From positions 24,459,616 through 24,523,615 of the forward strand of contig NC_084894.1 in assembly GCF_958979055.1 (NCBI RefSeq): 64,000 nt of DNA. Reading direction: 5' to 3'. This document shows, piece by piece, positions 10,263 to 21,605 of the stretch. A program made the position numbers and the translations under genes. A model generated the notes under the pieces. It did not search any database, was not told where the DNA came from, and saw only the letters and a list, made by a program, of their open reading frames with translations. The stretch is from Alnus glutinosa. Taxonomy: Eukaryota; Streptophyta; Magnoliopsida; Fagales; Betulaceae. How positions within the stretch are numbered: position 1 is the first letter of the stretch; every line of letters starts with the position of its first letter.

Positions 10263-11860
10263 TTTATTACGACAAAAATACCCTTAAAAAATAGCAAAAC
10301 CTAACCAAATTATCCCACATGATGGATGATACTTCAACCATTCATTTTGATTTTTGAGTATTGTTGAATTCCATCCCATCTTCTTTTGGGATCTTTAGAA
10401 AATTATTTGGAATGAAGTATTGCAATCTTGTGCCCTTCCAAAGCAAACACATACACATATTGTCTCCTCCTTTACAGGGAACATCGACATCAAATTGCCA
10501 GGACATGATCCGCATCCATTTCAAGCGCATCACAAATAACCTTATCATTATAATATTTGTCGGTTGAAATAGTTTATAGTTATCTTCACCCATCCAATTA
10601 ATTAGGGTAATAAAAATTAACAAGTCCGTTCAATGACCCATTCTATACTCACTTATATAAACTCGGTTTGTTTAATAAATAAACAGAATTTAAACATTCA
10701 ATACTCGACTCTATTAGAGCCCTATATCTAATTTAATAAGGCAAGGGATGGTCTTCCCTTAATTGGCTCATTAGATGAAATTAGAATTGCCAATTTTTAA
10801 TACGACTCTCGAATACAAAACGAATTTAACACAAAATTAAAGGGTTATGATTGAAGAGTCAGATCTCTTTAATTAAGTAGGTCGGGTTATGGTTGACCTA
10901 TATAGTCTTATTCTTATACTTTAATATGACCCGAACCCGACACACAATATGATGACATACAAGTTTTTACATGATTTGCAAACTCGACACAAACCCAATA
11001 CAAAATTAGAGAGTTAAGGCTGAAGAGATTTACCCGTTTAATTAAACGGGGCAAATTATAATTAATCTATATAGCCTTATACCCATGTTTTGGCATGATC
11101 TGAACACGACGCAAACATGAGCCACCACTGCACCCTAAATGAAGCAGATCAGCTTGTACAAGCTTTGGGCAAGAACATTAATTCACAGCAGGCCTGCACA
11201 TGATGAATAATAAAAACTCCATATACTCGGTCTACCATGAAAATACCTTAGGCATCACAAAATTGATTATTTAATTATTATGGATTGATATATCAAAGCA
11301 ATATATATACATATCTTTTTCAATTACGTGGAGATGATGGGACCAAAACAAGTTTTCAATAGTCTCCCGTAACTTATTACAAACACACCCTGACAAGAGA
11401 TTTTTGGGCAAAATCAAAGCACATGAAGGTTGAATTTTTTCTGAAACAAGTTTCGATTTTTTTTTTTTTTTTTAAAAAAGAAAAAAAAAAAGAAAAAGAA
11501 AAAAAAAGAAGTAACCATAAAGTACGTCACAATTAGAACAGTAAAATGAATTTGATAAATAAGTTCCTATAAAAATCAAGTTGGGATAAGTAGTTGATAC
11601 GAACCAATGAGGATAAAAATTGCTCATAGCTAGAGTTAACAATTTTTTACATGACTTGCAAACTCGACACGAATCTAACATGAAATTAGAGGGTTATGGT
11701 TAATGGGTTAAGTTAGAATTGACCTGTATAATTTTATATTTATATCTCGATACGACTATAATTCGATATGAGAACACGAATTGACACCCTACTTAAAGGA
11801 GGCTATAGAATGAAAATAAAAATAATAATAAAAAAAATTCATTGAAGATATTTATTTAAA
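10263..11860. other. Duplicated intergenic block with dispersed 120-150 bp repeats
   Basis: No gene is seen. 10280-10620 is conserved in the sister blocks (18830-19200, 32140-32500). 10640-11110 and 11636-11790 contain copies of a dispersed repeat built on phrases such as GACACGAACC, TTTAATTAAACGGG and ACCTATATAGTCTTAT. From 11140 an upstream module shared with the other lectin kinases begins (AAATGAAGCAGATCAGCTTG and following). Confidence 0.7.
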
Positions 11861-12048
11861 GAGAAATGATTGTTGGCTTACCGTCCTCCAATCGGCTTTT
11901 CTATTAAAAAAAAAGTAAATTTTAATGCAAAAAGTCATTTGATGTAACATCAAATGACTTTTTACATTAAAATTTGCTTCCTTTTTTTTTTTTTTTTTTT
12001 TTTTTTTAAGTAAAAGAGACCGCCGGAGGACGCCGTGTATCAGTGCTC
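11861..12048. mobile_element. MITE, Mutator-like (9-bp target duplication)
   Basis: A 188-bp palindromic element beginning GAGAAATGAT and ending ATCAGTGCTC, with a near-perfect inner hairpin (around CAAATGACTTTTT). It is flanked by TTATTTAAA (11852-11860) and TTATTTCAA (12049-12057). The sister sequence upstream of kinase A (near 14400) has the single uninterrupted site ATTTATTTCAAATGG. Confidence 0.8.
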
Positions 12049-12206
12049 TTATTTCAAATAGTGGTAAGATTGCCAAGTACGAAGGTAATTAATATCGGGA
12101 CAATTTTCTGTCCTTTTTGGGGTTGTTGGTTACAAGAAGGCATTGGAAGAATCATTTTTCTATTGTCCTTTGAAAACATGCAAAACGATAAATACTGAGT
12201 AATGAC

Positions 12207-12513
12207 GGGCTTGTTTGGCAAAGAAATGTATATAACAGAACAGAGTAGAAGATTGTTAGTTTTAAAATTAGTAAAAAGTGATGATGTGATATAAAATAAA
12301 AAGAATTTATATAAAAAAGTGAAAAAATTTTGTATTGTAATGAATTTTTTTATTTGAATAGTAATAGAAAATTATTGATGTGATATAAAAAGTAAAAAAA
12401 ATATGAATGTTTTGATGTTGATCGGTGGTTGAAAATATAAAAAAGTGATTAAAAAATTATATGAACAGTAACAGCACTATGCTGTTCTGTTCCGTCCCTA
12501 AACAAACAAGCCC
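12207..12513. mobile_element. MITE, Tourist/PIF-like (3-bp target duplication)
   Basis: A 307-bp element with inverted ends GGGCTTGTTTGG and AAACAAACAAGCCC, flanked by GAC on both sides. The sister sequences near 14535 and 20550 show the empty site (GAGTAATGACATCTGAT). It lies in the region upstream of the truncated lectin pseudogene. Confidence 0.8.
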
Positions 12514-12699
12514 GACATCTGATCCATCAATAGGAAGAGGTTAAAAAGCCGTTTTCCTAATCGCAATTTTTAGTCGGTCTTCTAATCTCTTTGGAGGGAA
12601 AGTGGTTGGTTCCCTGTGACTGGGGGAATTATATGCTCAAATTTTGGCTGGTCTAAGCTTTAGAATCCAAAAGACTAAATTTTCAATCACAACCCCTAA

Positions 12700-12704
12700 T
12701 TGAC
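12700..12704 (+). promoter_or_regulatory. Conserved W-box core in lectin-kinase upstream module
   Basis: TTGAC inside a conserved stretch (CCAAAAGACTA..., then TTGACAGTCT) upstream of the pseudogene start. The same stretch is upstream of 21606 (TTGAC at 20744-20748) and of kinase D (45899-45903). WRKY factors bind TTGAC cores; use in this gene family is inferred from conservation only. Confidence 0.4.
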
Positions 12705-12857
12705 AGTCTGCCTCTTTGGCTGTTTGTTAATATTTTTAATTAAAAACTAGAAACAAAAGAAAGAAGAAGAAAATTTCAGCCCTCTGTTTACACTCAAAAA
12801 AAAAAAAAAAAAAATGCTTTCAGTTTAAAAAAAGCAGGCTTTTTTCCTCTATACCCT

Positions 12858-13365
12858 ATGGCTACGTTTCTTAGATCACTTCATTTTCTGATACTTTTTT
12901 ATATTTCCAACATTCCATTGGCATTCGCTCAAGACGAAAACTAATTTATCTACAATGGCTTCAAGCAAGCCAAGCCAAGCTGCGTCTTGATGGAATCGCA
13001 GTAATCCACATCAATGGTCAATTGCAGCTAACCAACATTTCATACTAACAATCTTACCGTGCTTTTTACCAATTAATTCTTATAAAATTCAACACAACTT
13101 CATCCACTTTAACTTCGTCTCTTTCATTTTCTACGAACTTTGTGTTTGCCATAGTTCCTCAAGCGCAAAATCTTGGTGGTCACGGCATGGCCTTTACCAT
13201 TGGTCCCTCGAGGGCCTTCACCCATGCATGCTACAGCAATTCAGTATGTAGGACTCTTCAATTCTTCCAATAACGGCCTTCCTCCAAATCACATCTTGGC
13301 CATCGAGCTAGAAACTATTATTAACCCTAAATTTGGAGATATTGATTTAAAATCATGTGGGAATT
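12858..13365 (+). pseudogene. Truncated lectin receptor kinase pseudogene 1
   Basis: It starts like the intact paralogues (ATGGCTACG at 12858, same signal peptide). It then has an in-frame TAA where paralogues read Gln in DENQF, and a 5-base insertion after the AKQAK-type segment shifts the frame. Homology stops in the lectin domain just after GDID (near 13365). The rest of the lectin, the membrane segment and the kinase are absent. It is collinear with pseudogene 2 at 21606, so the truncation may predate the block duplication. Confidence 0.9.
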
Positions 13366-13976
13366 GCATGTGAAAGTTTAAAACTCAGGTACTAATAAAA
13401 AGTGATGAAAGATTAGAAAATGCATGTGAAGTTTTTTCCTCTTTTTTTTTTTTTTTTTTTTTTTCTTCACTATTTGTTGTTAAATTTCACATCCTGAATA
13501 TGTATAAGAAGAAAAGTTCAAGAGCGTCAATTATTCTGTAAAGTTAGAGAGTTAAGCTTGAAGAAATTTATCCGTTTAATTAAATGGGTCGAATTATAAT
13601 TGATTTATATAGTCTTATATTCATACTTTAATACGATCTGAACTCGACACACGAATTATAGCTACCACCTCTAAATGAAGCAGATAAGCTTGTACGGTCC
13701 AAGAACATTGAGTTACTGCAGGCCTGCACATGATGAATAATAAAAGCTCCATGTACACGGTATACCATGAAAATACGTTAGGCATCACAAAATTTATTGA
13801 TACCGAAACCACGACACGTCTTTACACTTTCAACTAATTTCCGAGGTTGACAACTGACAAGTAACTGCATCGGAAGCCCTTGTCTGCAAATTCTGAATTA
13901 AAAATGACCTGTAAACCTGGAAAGAATCAGTTAAGATGACTTATTCAAATATCTTGTTTGACAAACACTTTTTTTG

Positions 13977-14016
<40 letters not shown>

Positions 14017-14670
14017 TAACCATAAAATACTTACAATAAGATGGTAAAATGATTGTGATAAATGAGTTTAAATAGTAACATTACTCATATATATCTATAT
14101 ATATGACTGCCTATAAAAATCAAGTTGGGATAAGTAGTTGATATGAACCAAAGAGGAAGAAAATTGCTCATAGCTAAAGTTAATAATTTTTTACATGACT
14201 TGGAAACTCAACAAGAATCTAACATGAAATTAGAGGGTTAAAGTTAATGAGTTAAGTTAGAATTGACTTGTATAATCTTATCTATATCTTGACATGATCA
14301 TAACCTGATACGAGAACACGCATCAACACCCTACTCAAAGGAGGCAATAGAATGAAAAAAAAAAAAAAAAAAATGTTTATTGAAAACACATTGAAAATAT
14401 TTATTTCAAATGGTGGTAAGATTGCCAAGTACGAAGGAAAGATTGGGACAATTTTCTTTCCTTGCGGTTACAAGAAGGCATTGGAAGAATCATTTTTCTG
14501 TTGTCCTTCGAAAACAAAACAATAAATGATGAGTAATGACATCTGATTCATCAAAAGGAAGTGGTTAAAAAGTCGTTTTCCTAATCACAATTTTTAGTCG
14601 ATCTTCTAATCACTTCGGAGGGAAAGTGGTTGGTTCCCTTTGACTGTGGCCTCTGGGAATTAGATTCTCA
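13366..14670. other. Intergenic: upstream module of kinase A
   Basis: No gene. It contains two T runs (13442-13464, 13982-14012), dispersed-repeat copies (13545-13660, 14190-14310) and the conserved lectin-kinase upstream module from about 14400 (phrases such as GGTTACAAGAAGGCATTGG). It is collinear with 22745-24280, which carries an extra MITE. Confidence 0.7.
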
Positions 14671-14713
14671 CATTTTCTGATACTTCTCTATGTTTACAAA
14701 AAACGATCTTCCG

Positions 14714-14720
14714 CTATATA
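14714..14720 (+). promoter_or_regulatory. TATA-like box of kinase A
   Basis: CTATATA lies about 100 bases before the ATG at 14816. If used, transcription would begin near 14745, downstream of the in-frame ATG at 14690, which supports the 14816 start. Just before the start codon lies a leader (TTTACAAAAAGCAG, then CTTTTTTCCTC) shared by most copies. Confidence 0.4.
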
Positions 14721-14815
14721 TGCTCGTTTCAATCTGTTTTGATCTTCTCCCGACCACATTTAACATGAAAAAACGCCTTCGTTTACAAAAAGCAGTCTTT
14801 TTTCCTCTCTACCCA

Positions 14816-16819
14816 ATGGCTACGCTTCTTAGAGCACTTCATTTTCTGATACTTCTCTATGTTTCCAATATTCCGTTGGCCTTCGCTCAAGACGAAAACC
14901 AATTTATCTACAATGGCTTCAAGCAGGCCAAGCTGCATCTTGATGGAACCGCAGTAATCCACAGCAATGGTTTATTGCAGCTAACCAACATTTCATACCA
15001 ACAAGTTGGCCGTGCTTTTTACCAATTTCCTATAAAATTCAACACAACTTCACCCACTTTAACTTCGTCTCTTTCATTTTCTACAAACTTTGTGTTTGCT
15101 ATGGTTCCTCAAGTGCAAAATTTTAGTGGTCACGGCATTGCCTTCACCATCAGTCCCACGAGGGACTTCACCCATGCCACAACAAATAAGTATATGGGGC
15201 TCTTCAATTCTTCCAATAACGGCCTTCCTGGAAATCACATCTTGGCCATCGAGCTTGATACTGCTGCGAACCCTGAATTTGGAGATATTGATAAAAACCA
15301 TGTGGGAATCGATGTCAACGGCATGAAATCAGTTGAATCAGCTCCTGCAAAGTATTTTACCGATAAAGAAGGGAAGAATATAAGCTTGGAGCTTATGAGT
15401 GGAAATCCAATGCATCTTTGGATAGACTATAATGAAGCAGAGACGTTACTGAATGTAACACTTGCCCCAACCAGGATCCCAAAACCAAGCAGGCCTCTCT
15501 TGTCAAGACACATCAACCTCTCTCAAATTCTCTTGGAATCCATGTATGTTGGTTTCTCTTCAGCGACAGGTCAACTTGCAAGTTACAACTACATTCTAGG
15601 ATGGAGCTTTAATCAAAGTGGACCATCACAAAGCCTTGAAATTTCGAGACTTCCTCCACTTCCCCGACAGGGGAAAGGAGCGAAACCAGGCCCAGAAATA
15701 ATAACTTCTCTCATAGCAGTAGCTCTTGTGCTGATAACCGTCACTGGAGCTGCTTACATTTTGAGGAGGAATAAATATGAAGAAATACGTGAAGATTGGG
15801 AAGAGGAGTATGGTACCCACAGATTCAGCTATAAGAGTCTCCACAAAGCAACCAAAGGTTTCAAAGACACAGAGCTTCTTGGAGAAGGAGGTTTCGGAAA
15901 GGTTTATATGGGAATACTTGCTTCGTCTAATGTTCAAATTGCAGTGAAGAGAGTCTCCCATGATTCCAAACAAGGGATGAAGGAATTTGTGGCTGAGATC
16001 GTTACCATGGGAAGACTAAGGCATAGGAACTTGGTGCAGCTCTTGGGCTATTGCCGACGAAGGGGAGAACTGTTGTTGGTCTATGATTATATGCCCAACG
16101 GAAGCCTTGACAAGTTCTTATATAGCAATGAAAATCCAAACCTTAACTGGTTTCAACGATTTCGAATCATCAGAGGAGTAGCAGCAGGCCTTCTTTACCT
16201 TCATGAAGAGTGGGAACAGGTTGTTCTGCACCGAGATGTAAAAGCAAGTAATGTTCTATTAGATGCTGAGTTAAATGGAAGGCTTGGAGATTTTGGGCTT
16301 GCCAAATTATACGACCATGGAACCAATCCTCAAACCACCCATGTGGTTGGGACTGTGGGTTATTTGGCTCCGGAGCTTAGTAGAACAGGAAAGGCAACCA
16401 CTTGCAGTGATGTTTTTGCTTTTGGAGCTTTCATGCTCGAAGTTGCTTGTGGAAGGAGGCCGATAGAGCTACAGGCCCAAGGGGTGATTTTGGTTGATTG
16501 GGTCTCTGAGTGCTGGAGAAGGGAAGCTATCCTTGATGCTAGTGATCCTAGATTGGAAGGTAATTATGTGGTGGAGGAAATGAAACTGGTTTTGAAAATA
16601 GGTTTGTTTTGCTCACATGCACTGCCAACAGCTAGGCCTAGCATGAGGCAAGTGATGCAGTTGTTGGATGGTGATGCTGATCTGCCGGAGGTACCACATG
16701 ACTCTGCTTTTGGTCCACTTGCAAGTTCTGAATCATCTGATTTCATGACATTTCCTTTTACCCTGTCTTCTGCCCCTTCTATGTGTACCACTGATTCAAT
16801 TTTGAAAAGTGGTCGTTGA
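14816..16819 (+). CDS. L-type lectin receptor-like kinase A (LecRK class IV-like)
   Basis: A 667-residue plasma-membrane receptor kinase: an extracellular legume-lectin domain and a cytosolic Ser/Thr kinase, a family mostly tied to defence or hormone signalling. The domains are a signal peptide ~1-24 (ending PLAFA), lectin ~25-275 and a membrane span ~294-316 followed by RR. The lectin has metal-site residues in LAIELDTAANPEFGD and NHVGID. The kinase spans ~348-620 with GEGGFGKVY, Lys in IAVKR, HRDVKASN (RD type), DFGLA and LAPE, and the tail ends SILKSGR. There is no intron, as is usual here. The frame is open up to ATG 14690 (709 aa), but the extra 42 residues are partly a copy of signal-peptide coding sequence and lie across a TATA-like box, so 14816 is preferred. 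Ligand unknown. Confidence 0.95.
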   Translation: MATLLRALHFLILLYVSNIPLAFAQDENQFIYNGFKQAKLHLDGTAVIHSNGLLQLTNISYQQVGRAFYQFPIKFNTTSPTLTSSLSFSTNFVFAMVPQVQNFSGHGIAFTISPTRDFTHATTNKYMGLFNSSNNGLPGNHILAIELDTAANPEFGDIDKNHVGIDVNGMKSVESAPAKYFTDKEGKNISLELMSGNPMHLWIDYNEAETLLNVTLAPTRIPKPSRPLLSRHINLSQILLESMYVGFSSATGQLASYNYILGWSFNQSGPSQSLEISRLPPLPRQGKGAKPGPEIITSLIAVALVLITVTGAAYILRRNKYEEIREDWEEEYGTHRFSYKSLHKATKGFKDTELLGEGGFGKVYMGILASSNVQIAVKRVSHDSKQGMKEFVAEIVTMGRLRHRNLVQLLGYCRRRGELLLVYDYMPNGSLDKFLYSNENPNLNWFQRFRIIRGVAAGLLYLHEEWEQVVLHRDVKASNVLLDAELNGRLGDFGLAKLYDHGTNPQTTHVVGTVGYLAPELSRTGKATTCSDVFAFGAFMLEVACGRRPIELQAQGVILVDWVSECWRREAILDASDPRLEGNYVVEEMKLVLKIGLFCSHALPTARPSMRQVMQLLDGDADLPEVPHDSAFGPLASSESSDFMTFPFTLSSAPSMCTTDSILKSGR

Positions 16820-17340
16820 ATCGACTGCATGTCTCATGCTACTTGGGACCAATCAAGCAGTGCGACATAGAAAGCTTATAGATCAGTTGGAGGTTGGAGA
16901 GAAGAGAGAAAAAACTTTGTGATGAATATGTTGTATATACCGTTTCTTTCACTAAATCTAGACTTTGAAAATGATATTAGGTACTTGTCTACTTAAGCCT
17001 TACATAGTACAACAAAATGAATTAAGTTGTTGCAAGCTTTATAGATCGTTATTTGAGTAGTGTTTGCAGAAACTAGATTGAGTGGTTCATCAAGTTTTCT
17101 ACTCCGTAGAAGTTTTTCGTTCTTTTTTTCTTACTTAATAGGAAGCCACTCTCAATTCGTTACAAGTGTGGCATACGTTGAAGATCATTGCTCAAATTCG
17201 AGCATTCAGGAGACATGCATTCTAGACCCATCCCTGTTAAAGAAGTACGGATATTCGTAATGCCTCTCCTCTCTCTTGGTGTGTGTGTGTGGATATGTGT
17301 TTAAGTGGATAAAACAAAACAATGTAATAAATAAATGAAA
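16820..17340 (+). other. 3' flank of kinase A
   Basis: Probable 3' untranslated and downstream DNA, conserved after kinase B (26320-26830) and as an orphan at 7298-7850. It ends near a short GT repeat (17280-17291) and AAGTGGATAAAACAAAACAATG. The latter is the empty target of the Mutator-like element at 7862. No gene. Confidence 0.7.
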
Positions 17341-17459
17341 CTAGTTCCTCGAAATATCTGAATATTTAATCCATTAACCCTCATTTCTATCATTTATTGA
17401 CCATTTATTCACCTACAAATTACCAACAAAAATACCAAAATAAAGAGATCGAGCATTAC

Positions 17460-17567
17460 AGCAACCTTAAGGCAGTTTCAAGTAGTGTCCCACCACATTA
17501 TTTTAAATGTGGTGAACCCAAACATAGGATGACAGAATGTAGAAAGGGTGACTATTATTAATGCAGT
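17460..17567 (+). pseudogene. Retrotransposon gag zinc-knuckle relic, copy 2
   Basis: The counterpart of the relic at 9563. It reads YFKCGEPKHRMTECRKGDYY and a stop; the first knuckle Cys is Tyr here. Confidence 0.65.
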
Positions 17568-17614
17568 GAAAGGTGGACATAACAAGAATTTTCATGATCA
17601 CTCCAAAAGGGATA

Positions 17615-18452
17615 TTTGATTGCATTAAATGTTTACTGAAATATTTTGTTTTATTTTGTATTCATAAAAGATATTTTGTTTAGTTTGTTTTGTATTTTTT
17701 TTAAATGTTCAAGATTATATGAGTTTTATTTGTATTTAAATATAGTAGTTATCAGACTAACAATATCATAGAATTTTTTTTAATGATTTGATCATTAGAT
17801 TAAACCTGTTTTCATCTTGCTATTTTATTTTCTATTATAATTATAGTTTTTAGTTAAAATATGAGGTCAAATTATATGTTCTATCCTGTATGGAAGTGTA
17901 CTGTTTTCGCAATGGATTTTCTTGCTACATAAATATTTTAATTTATAAATTGAATTGTTATATAATTATACTTTTTAATTGAAATATGAGGTCAAATGAT
18001 ACTGTTTATAAATTTATTGTTAAAAATATATGAATCTTTTAACTTTATTGTCATCTAAAATAAAACTAAAAAATTAGATATTGTGTCTTGCTACATTTAA
18101 ATATAAATTGAAAATTTTAATATGAATTGGAATTCATACAACTATCTAATCTTTTTTAGGTCATGAGATAGAATTTCAAACAAGATCATGTAATTGTTCT
18201 TAATAATAGTACTGTCATGTGATTAAACTTGATAATGCTTGAGAGGAGGGGTTAAACGTGATAATGTTACATTTTCAACCTTGATTACGTATGCTAGGAT
18301 GTGTTCTTAATCTAGCTATTATTCTCAAAACTTAATATTTAAAATTAAATTATTAAATTTATTCATTTTTATCCTCTTAAACTTTTAGGATATGTTGTGA
18401 TATAAGTTTTGAAATTAAATTATAATGAAGAATCCCGCGCTATGAGCTAGTT
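17615..18452. other. AT-rich stretch private to unit 2
   Basis: It replaces the sequence found between the gag relic and solo LTR in units 1 and 3. No open frame, terminal repeat or known domain is recognised. It may be an insertion with a local deletion. Confidence 0.4.
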
Positions 18453-18505
18453 ATTATAAATAAAGATTTCTAATTCTTAACCAACAATTTTCCTAATGAA
18501 TTTAT

Positions 18506-18813
18506 TGTTAGAGAATATATTTCCTCTATTAAAAGGAAACATATTATATTGACATTGTACATTATTTCCAAATTATAAAATTGATTATACTTAAATTTGA
18601 TGGTAATCAAATCAATCCATTTTTATTTATCTCAATTCTCTTATAAATAGAAGTATTCTGTATTGTAAAATGATTAATGAATAAAAACATAATATAGTCT
18701 TTTGGTTTTATCCTGTAAATGTAATTCATAGATCGAACCATGTAAAAACTCTTGTCTCTATTTTATTATTCCATTTTAATTTTCTTTATATTATATTATT
18801 ATCTTTTCTTTCA
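18506..18813. mobile_element. Solo LTR (copia-like), copy 2
   Basis: A 308-bp TG...CA element at the same place as copies at 10000 and 31821. It is flanked by TTTAT (18501-18505) and TTGAT (18814-18818; one mismatch). It contains a CTTATAAATAGAAG TATA-like segment near 18650, as expected for an LTR promoter. Confidence 0.85.
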
Positions 18814-20840
18814 TTGATTACGACCAAAAACCCTTAAAAAAATAGCAAAACCTAACCAATTTATCCCACATATGATGGATGATACTCTTCAACCATTCAT
18901 TTTGAGTATTGTTGAATTCCATCCCATCTTCTTTCTTCACCAAGGCTTCATCTTATTTCGGGGTTTTTAGAAAATTATTTGAAATGAACTATTGCAATCT
19001 TGTGCCCTTCCAAAGCAAACACGTACACATATTGTCCCCTCCTTTACCCGGAACATCGACATCAAATTGCCAAGACATGATCCGCATCCATTTCAAGCGC
19101 ATCACAAATAACCTTATCATTATAATATTTGTCGGTTGAAATAGTTTATAGTTATCTTCACCCATCCAATTAATTAGGGTAATAAAAATTGACAAGTTCA
19201 TTCAATGACCCATTCGATACTCACTTATAAAAACTCGGTTTGTTTAATAAATAAACAGAATTTAAACATTTAATACTTGACTCGAGTAGAGCCCTATATC
19301 TAATCTAATAAGGCAAGGGATGGTCTTCTCTTAATTGGCTCATTAGATGAAACTAAAATTGCCAATTTTTAACACAACTCTCGAATACGACACAAATTTA
19401 ACACAAAATTAAAGGGTTATGATTGAAGAATTAGATCTCTTTAATTAAATAGGTCGGGTTATTGTTGATCTATATAGTCTTATTCTTATACTTTGATATG
19501 ATCCAAACCCGACACACAACATGATGACAGACAAGTTTTTACATGATTTGCGAAATCGACACAAACCCAATATAAAATTAGTTTTTAATTAAACGGGCCG
19601 AGTTATAGTTAATCTATATAGCCTTATATTCGTGCTTTGACACGATCAATACAACATGCAAACATGAGCCACCACCCTAAATGAAGCAGATCCGCTTGTA
19701 CAAATTTGGGCAAGAACATTAATTCACTGCAGGCCTGCACATGATGCATAATAAAAGCTCCATATACTCGGTCTACCATGAAAATACCTTAATTAGGCAT
19801 CACAAAATTGATTACTTAATTATTATGGATTGATATATCAAAGCAATATATACAAATCTTTTTCAATTACGTGAAGATGATGGGACCAAACAAGTTTTCA
19901 ATAGTCTCCCGTACGTAACTCATTACAAACACACCCTGTCAAGAGATTTTGGGCAAAATCAAAGTGCATGAAGGTTGAATTTTTTTAGAAACAAGTTTTG
20001 ATTTTTTTTTTTTTTTTTTTCGTTCTTTTTAAAAGTAACCATAAATTACGTCACAATTACAACGGTACGGTAAAATGAATGTGATAAATAAGTTTAAATA
20101 ATAACATTATTCATTTATATATATGACTGCCTATAAAAATAAAGCTGGGATAAGTAGTTGATATGTACCAATGAGGATAAAAATTGCTCATAACTAGAGT
20201 TAATAATTTTTTACATGACTTATAAATTTGACATAAATCTAACATAAAATTAAAGGGTTAAGGTTAATGGATTAAATTAGAATTAACCTGTATAATCTTA
20301 TATTTATATTTCGACACGATTATAACTTGATACGAGAATACAAATTGACACCCTACGCAAATGAGGCCATAGAATGAAATAAATAAATAAAAAATCATTG
20401 AAAACGCATTGAAGATTTATTTCAAATGGTGGTAAGATTGCCAAGTACGAAGGTAATTAATATTGGGACAATTTTCTTTCCTTGCGGTTACAAGAAGGCA
20501 TTGGAAGAATCATTTTTCTTTGTCCTCTGAAAACAAAACGATAAATGATGAGTAATGACATCTGATCCGTCAATAGGAAGAGGTTAAAAAGTCGTTTTCC
20601 AAATCACAATTTGTAGTCGGTCTTCTAATCTCTTTGGAGGGAAAGTGGTTGGTTCCCTGTGACTGGGGGAATTAGATGCTCAAATTTTGGCTGGCCTAAG
20701 CTTTAGAAACCAAAAGACTAGTTTTTCAATCACAAACCCCTAATTGACAGTCTACCCCTTTGGCTGTTTGTAAATATTTTTAATTAAAAACAAAAAACAA
20801 AAGAAAGAGAAAGAAAATTTCAGCCCTCTCTGTACACTCA

Positions 20841-20876
<36 letters not shown>
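18814..20876. other. Duplicated intergenic block in unit 2
   Basis: Collinear with 10263-12800. Dispersed repeats lie at 19230-19680 and 20200-20350, and the lectin-kinase upstream module from 19680 and 20400 onward. It lacks the two MITEs of unit 1 (11861, 12207). No gene. Confidence 0.7.
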
Positions 20877-20879
<3 letters not shown>

Positions 20880-21550
20880 GTTAAACACCTTTTTAGTCTC
20901 TGAATTTTGAAAACTTTATTTTTTAGTTCCTGAGTTTCAATTTGTATCACAAATGATACTCCAGTTTTGGAAAATGACCTAATAAGTACCTCGGTTAACT
21001 TCTCCGTCCAAAAACTAACGGACTGCCACGTGTCAACTTCTGAAGTTGACACGTGACACTATATAAAAAAATTAAAAATATTTAAAAATGAATTAAAAAA
21101 ATAATATTATTAAAAAAAATTAAAAAAAAATTGAAAAAAAAAAAAACCAAGGGGTGGCTGCCACCCCCCTTCGACCACCCCTTGACAAATAAAAATAAAT
21201 AAATAAATAAAGATCGGTTTTGGCCCTTGGGGGTGGCCGAACCACCCTCCATCGCAGACTAGAGCCACCCCTTGTTTTTTTTTTTTTTTTCAATTTTTTT
21301 TAATATTATTATTTTTTAATTCATTTTTACATATTTTTAATTTTTAAAGATCTTTAATTTTTTTATATAGTGGCACGTGTCAACCTCTGAGGTTGACACG
21401 TGACGGTCCGTTAGTTTTTGGACGGAGAAATTAACCGAGGTATTTATTCAGTCATTTCTCAAAACTGAGGTATCATCTGTGATGTAAATTAAAACTTAAT
21501 GAGTAAAAAATAAAGTTTCTAAAACTCAGGGACTAGAGGAGTCCTTAACT
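20877..21550. mobile_element. Foldback element with ~300-bp inverted arms
   Basis: The left arm starts GGGGTTAAACACC and the right arm ends GTCCTTAACT. The arms are inverted copies over about 300 bases, sharing CCGTCCAAAAACTAACGGA and GTTGACACGTG(A/C) segments. They enclose a GGGGTGGC-rich centre that itself forms inverted pairs. It is inserted in an A run in the leader of pseudogene 2. No coding capacity. Confidence 0.8.
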
Positions 21551-21605
21551 AAAAAAAAAATACCCTTTCTGTTTACAAAAAGCAGGCTTTTTTCCTCTCT
21601 ACCCA

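Larger units (their letters stand above)
9453..17340. repeat. Tandem duplication unit 1 (truncated lectin-kinase + kinase A)
   Basis: This unit runs from GAAATATCTGAATATTTAATCC (9457) through a gag relic, solo LTR, dispersed repeats, truncated pseudogene (12858), kinase A (14816) and its 3' flank. The same order restarts at 17341. Differences in length come mainly from transposon insertions private to one copy. Confidence 0.85.

Noticed and set aside
10361..10567. Short plus-strand open frame conserved in three blocks (also 18909-19139 and 32229-32459)
   Set aside because: The frame starts at TTG, not ATG. The conservation is explained by recent block duplication, and the opposite strand is equally open.
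14690..14815. N-terminal 42-residue extension of kinase A as the real start
   Set aside because: It is absent from paralogues, lies upstream of or across a TATA-like box, is partly a copied signal-peptide segment, and would bury the signal peptide.
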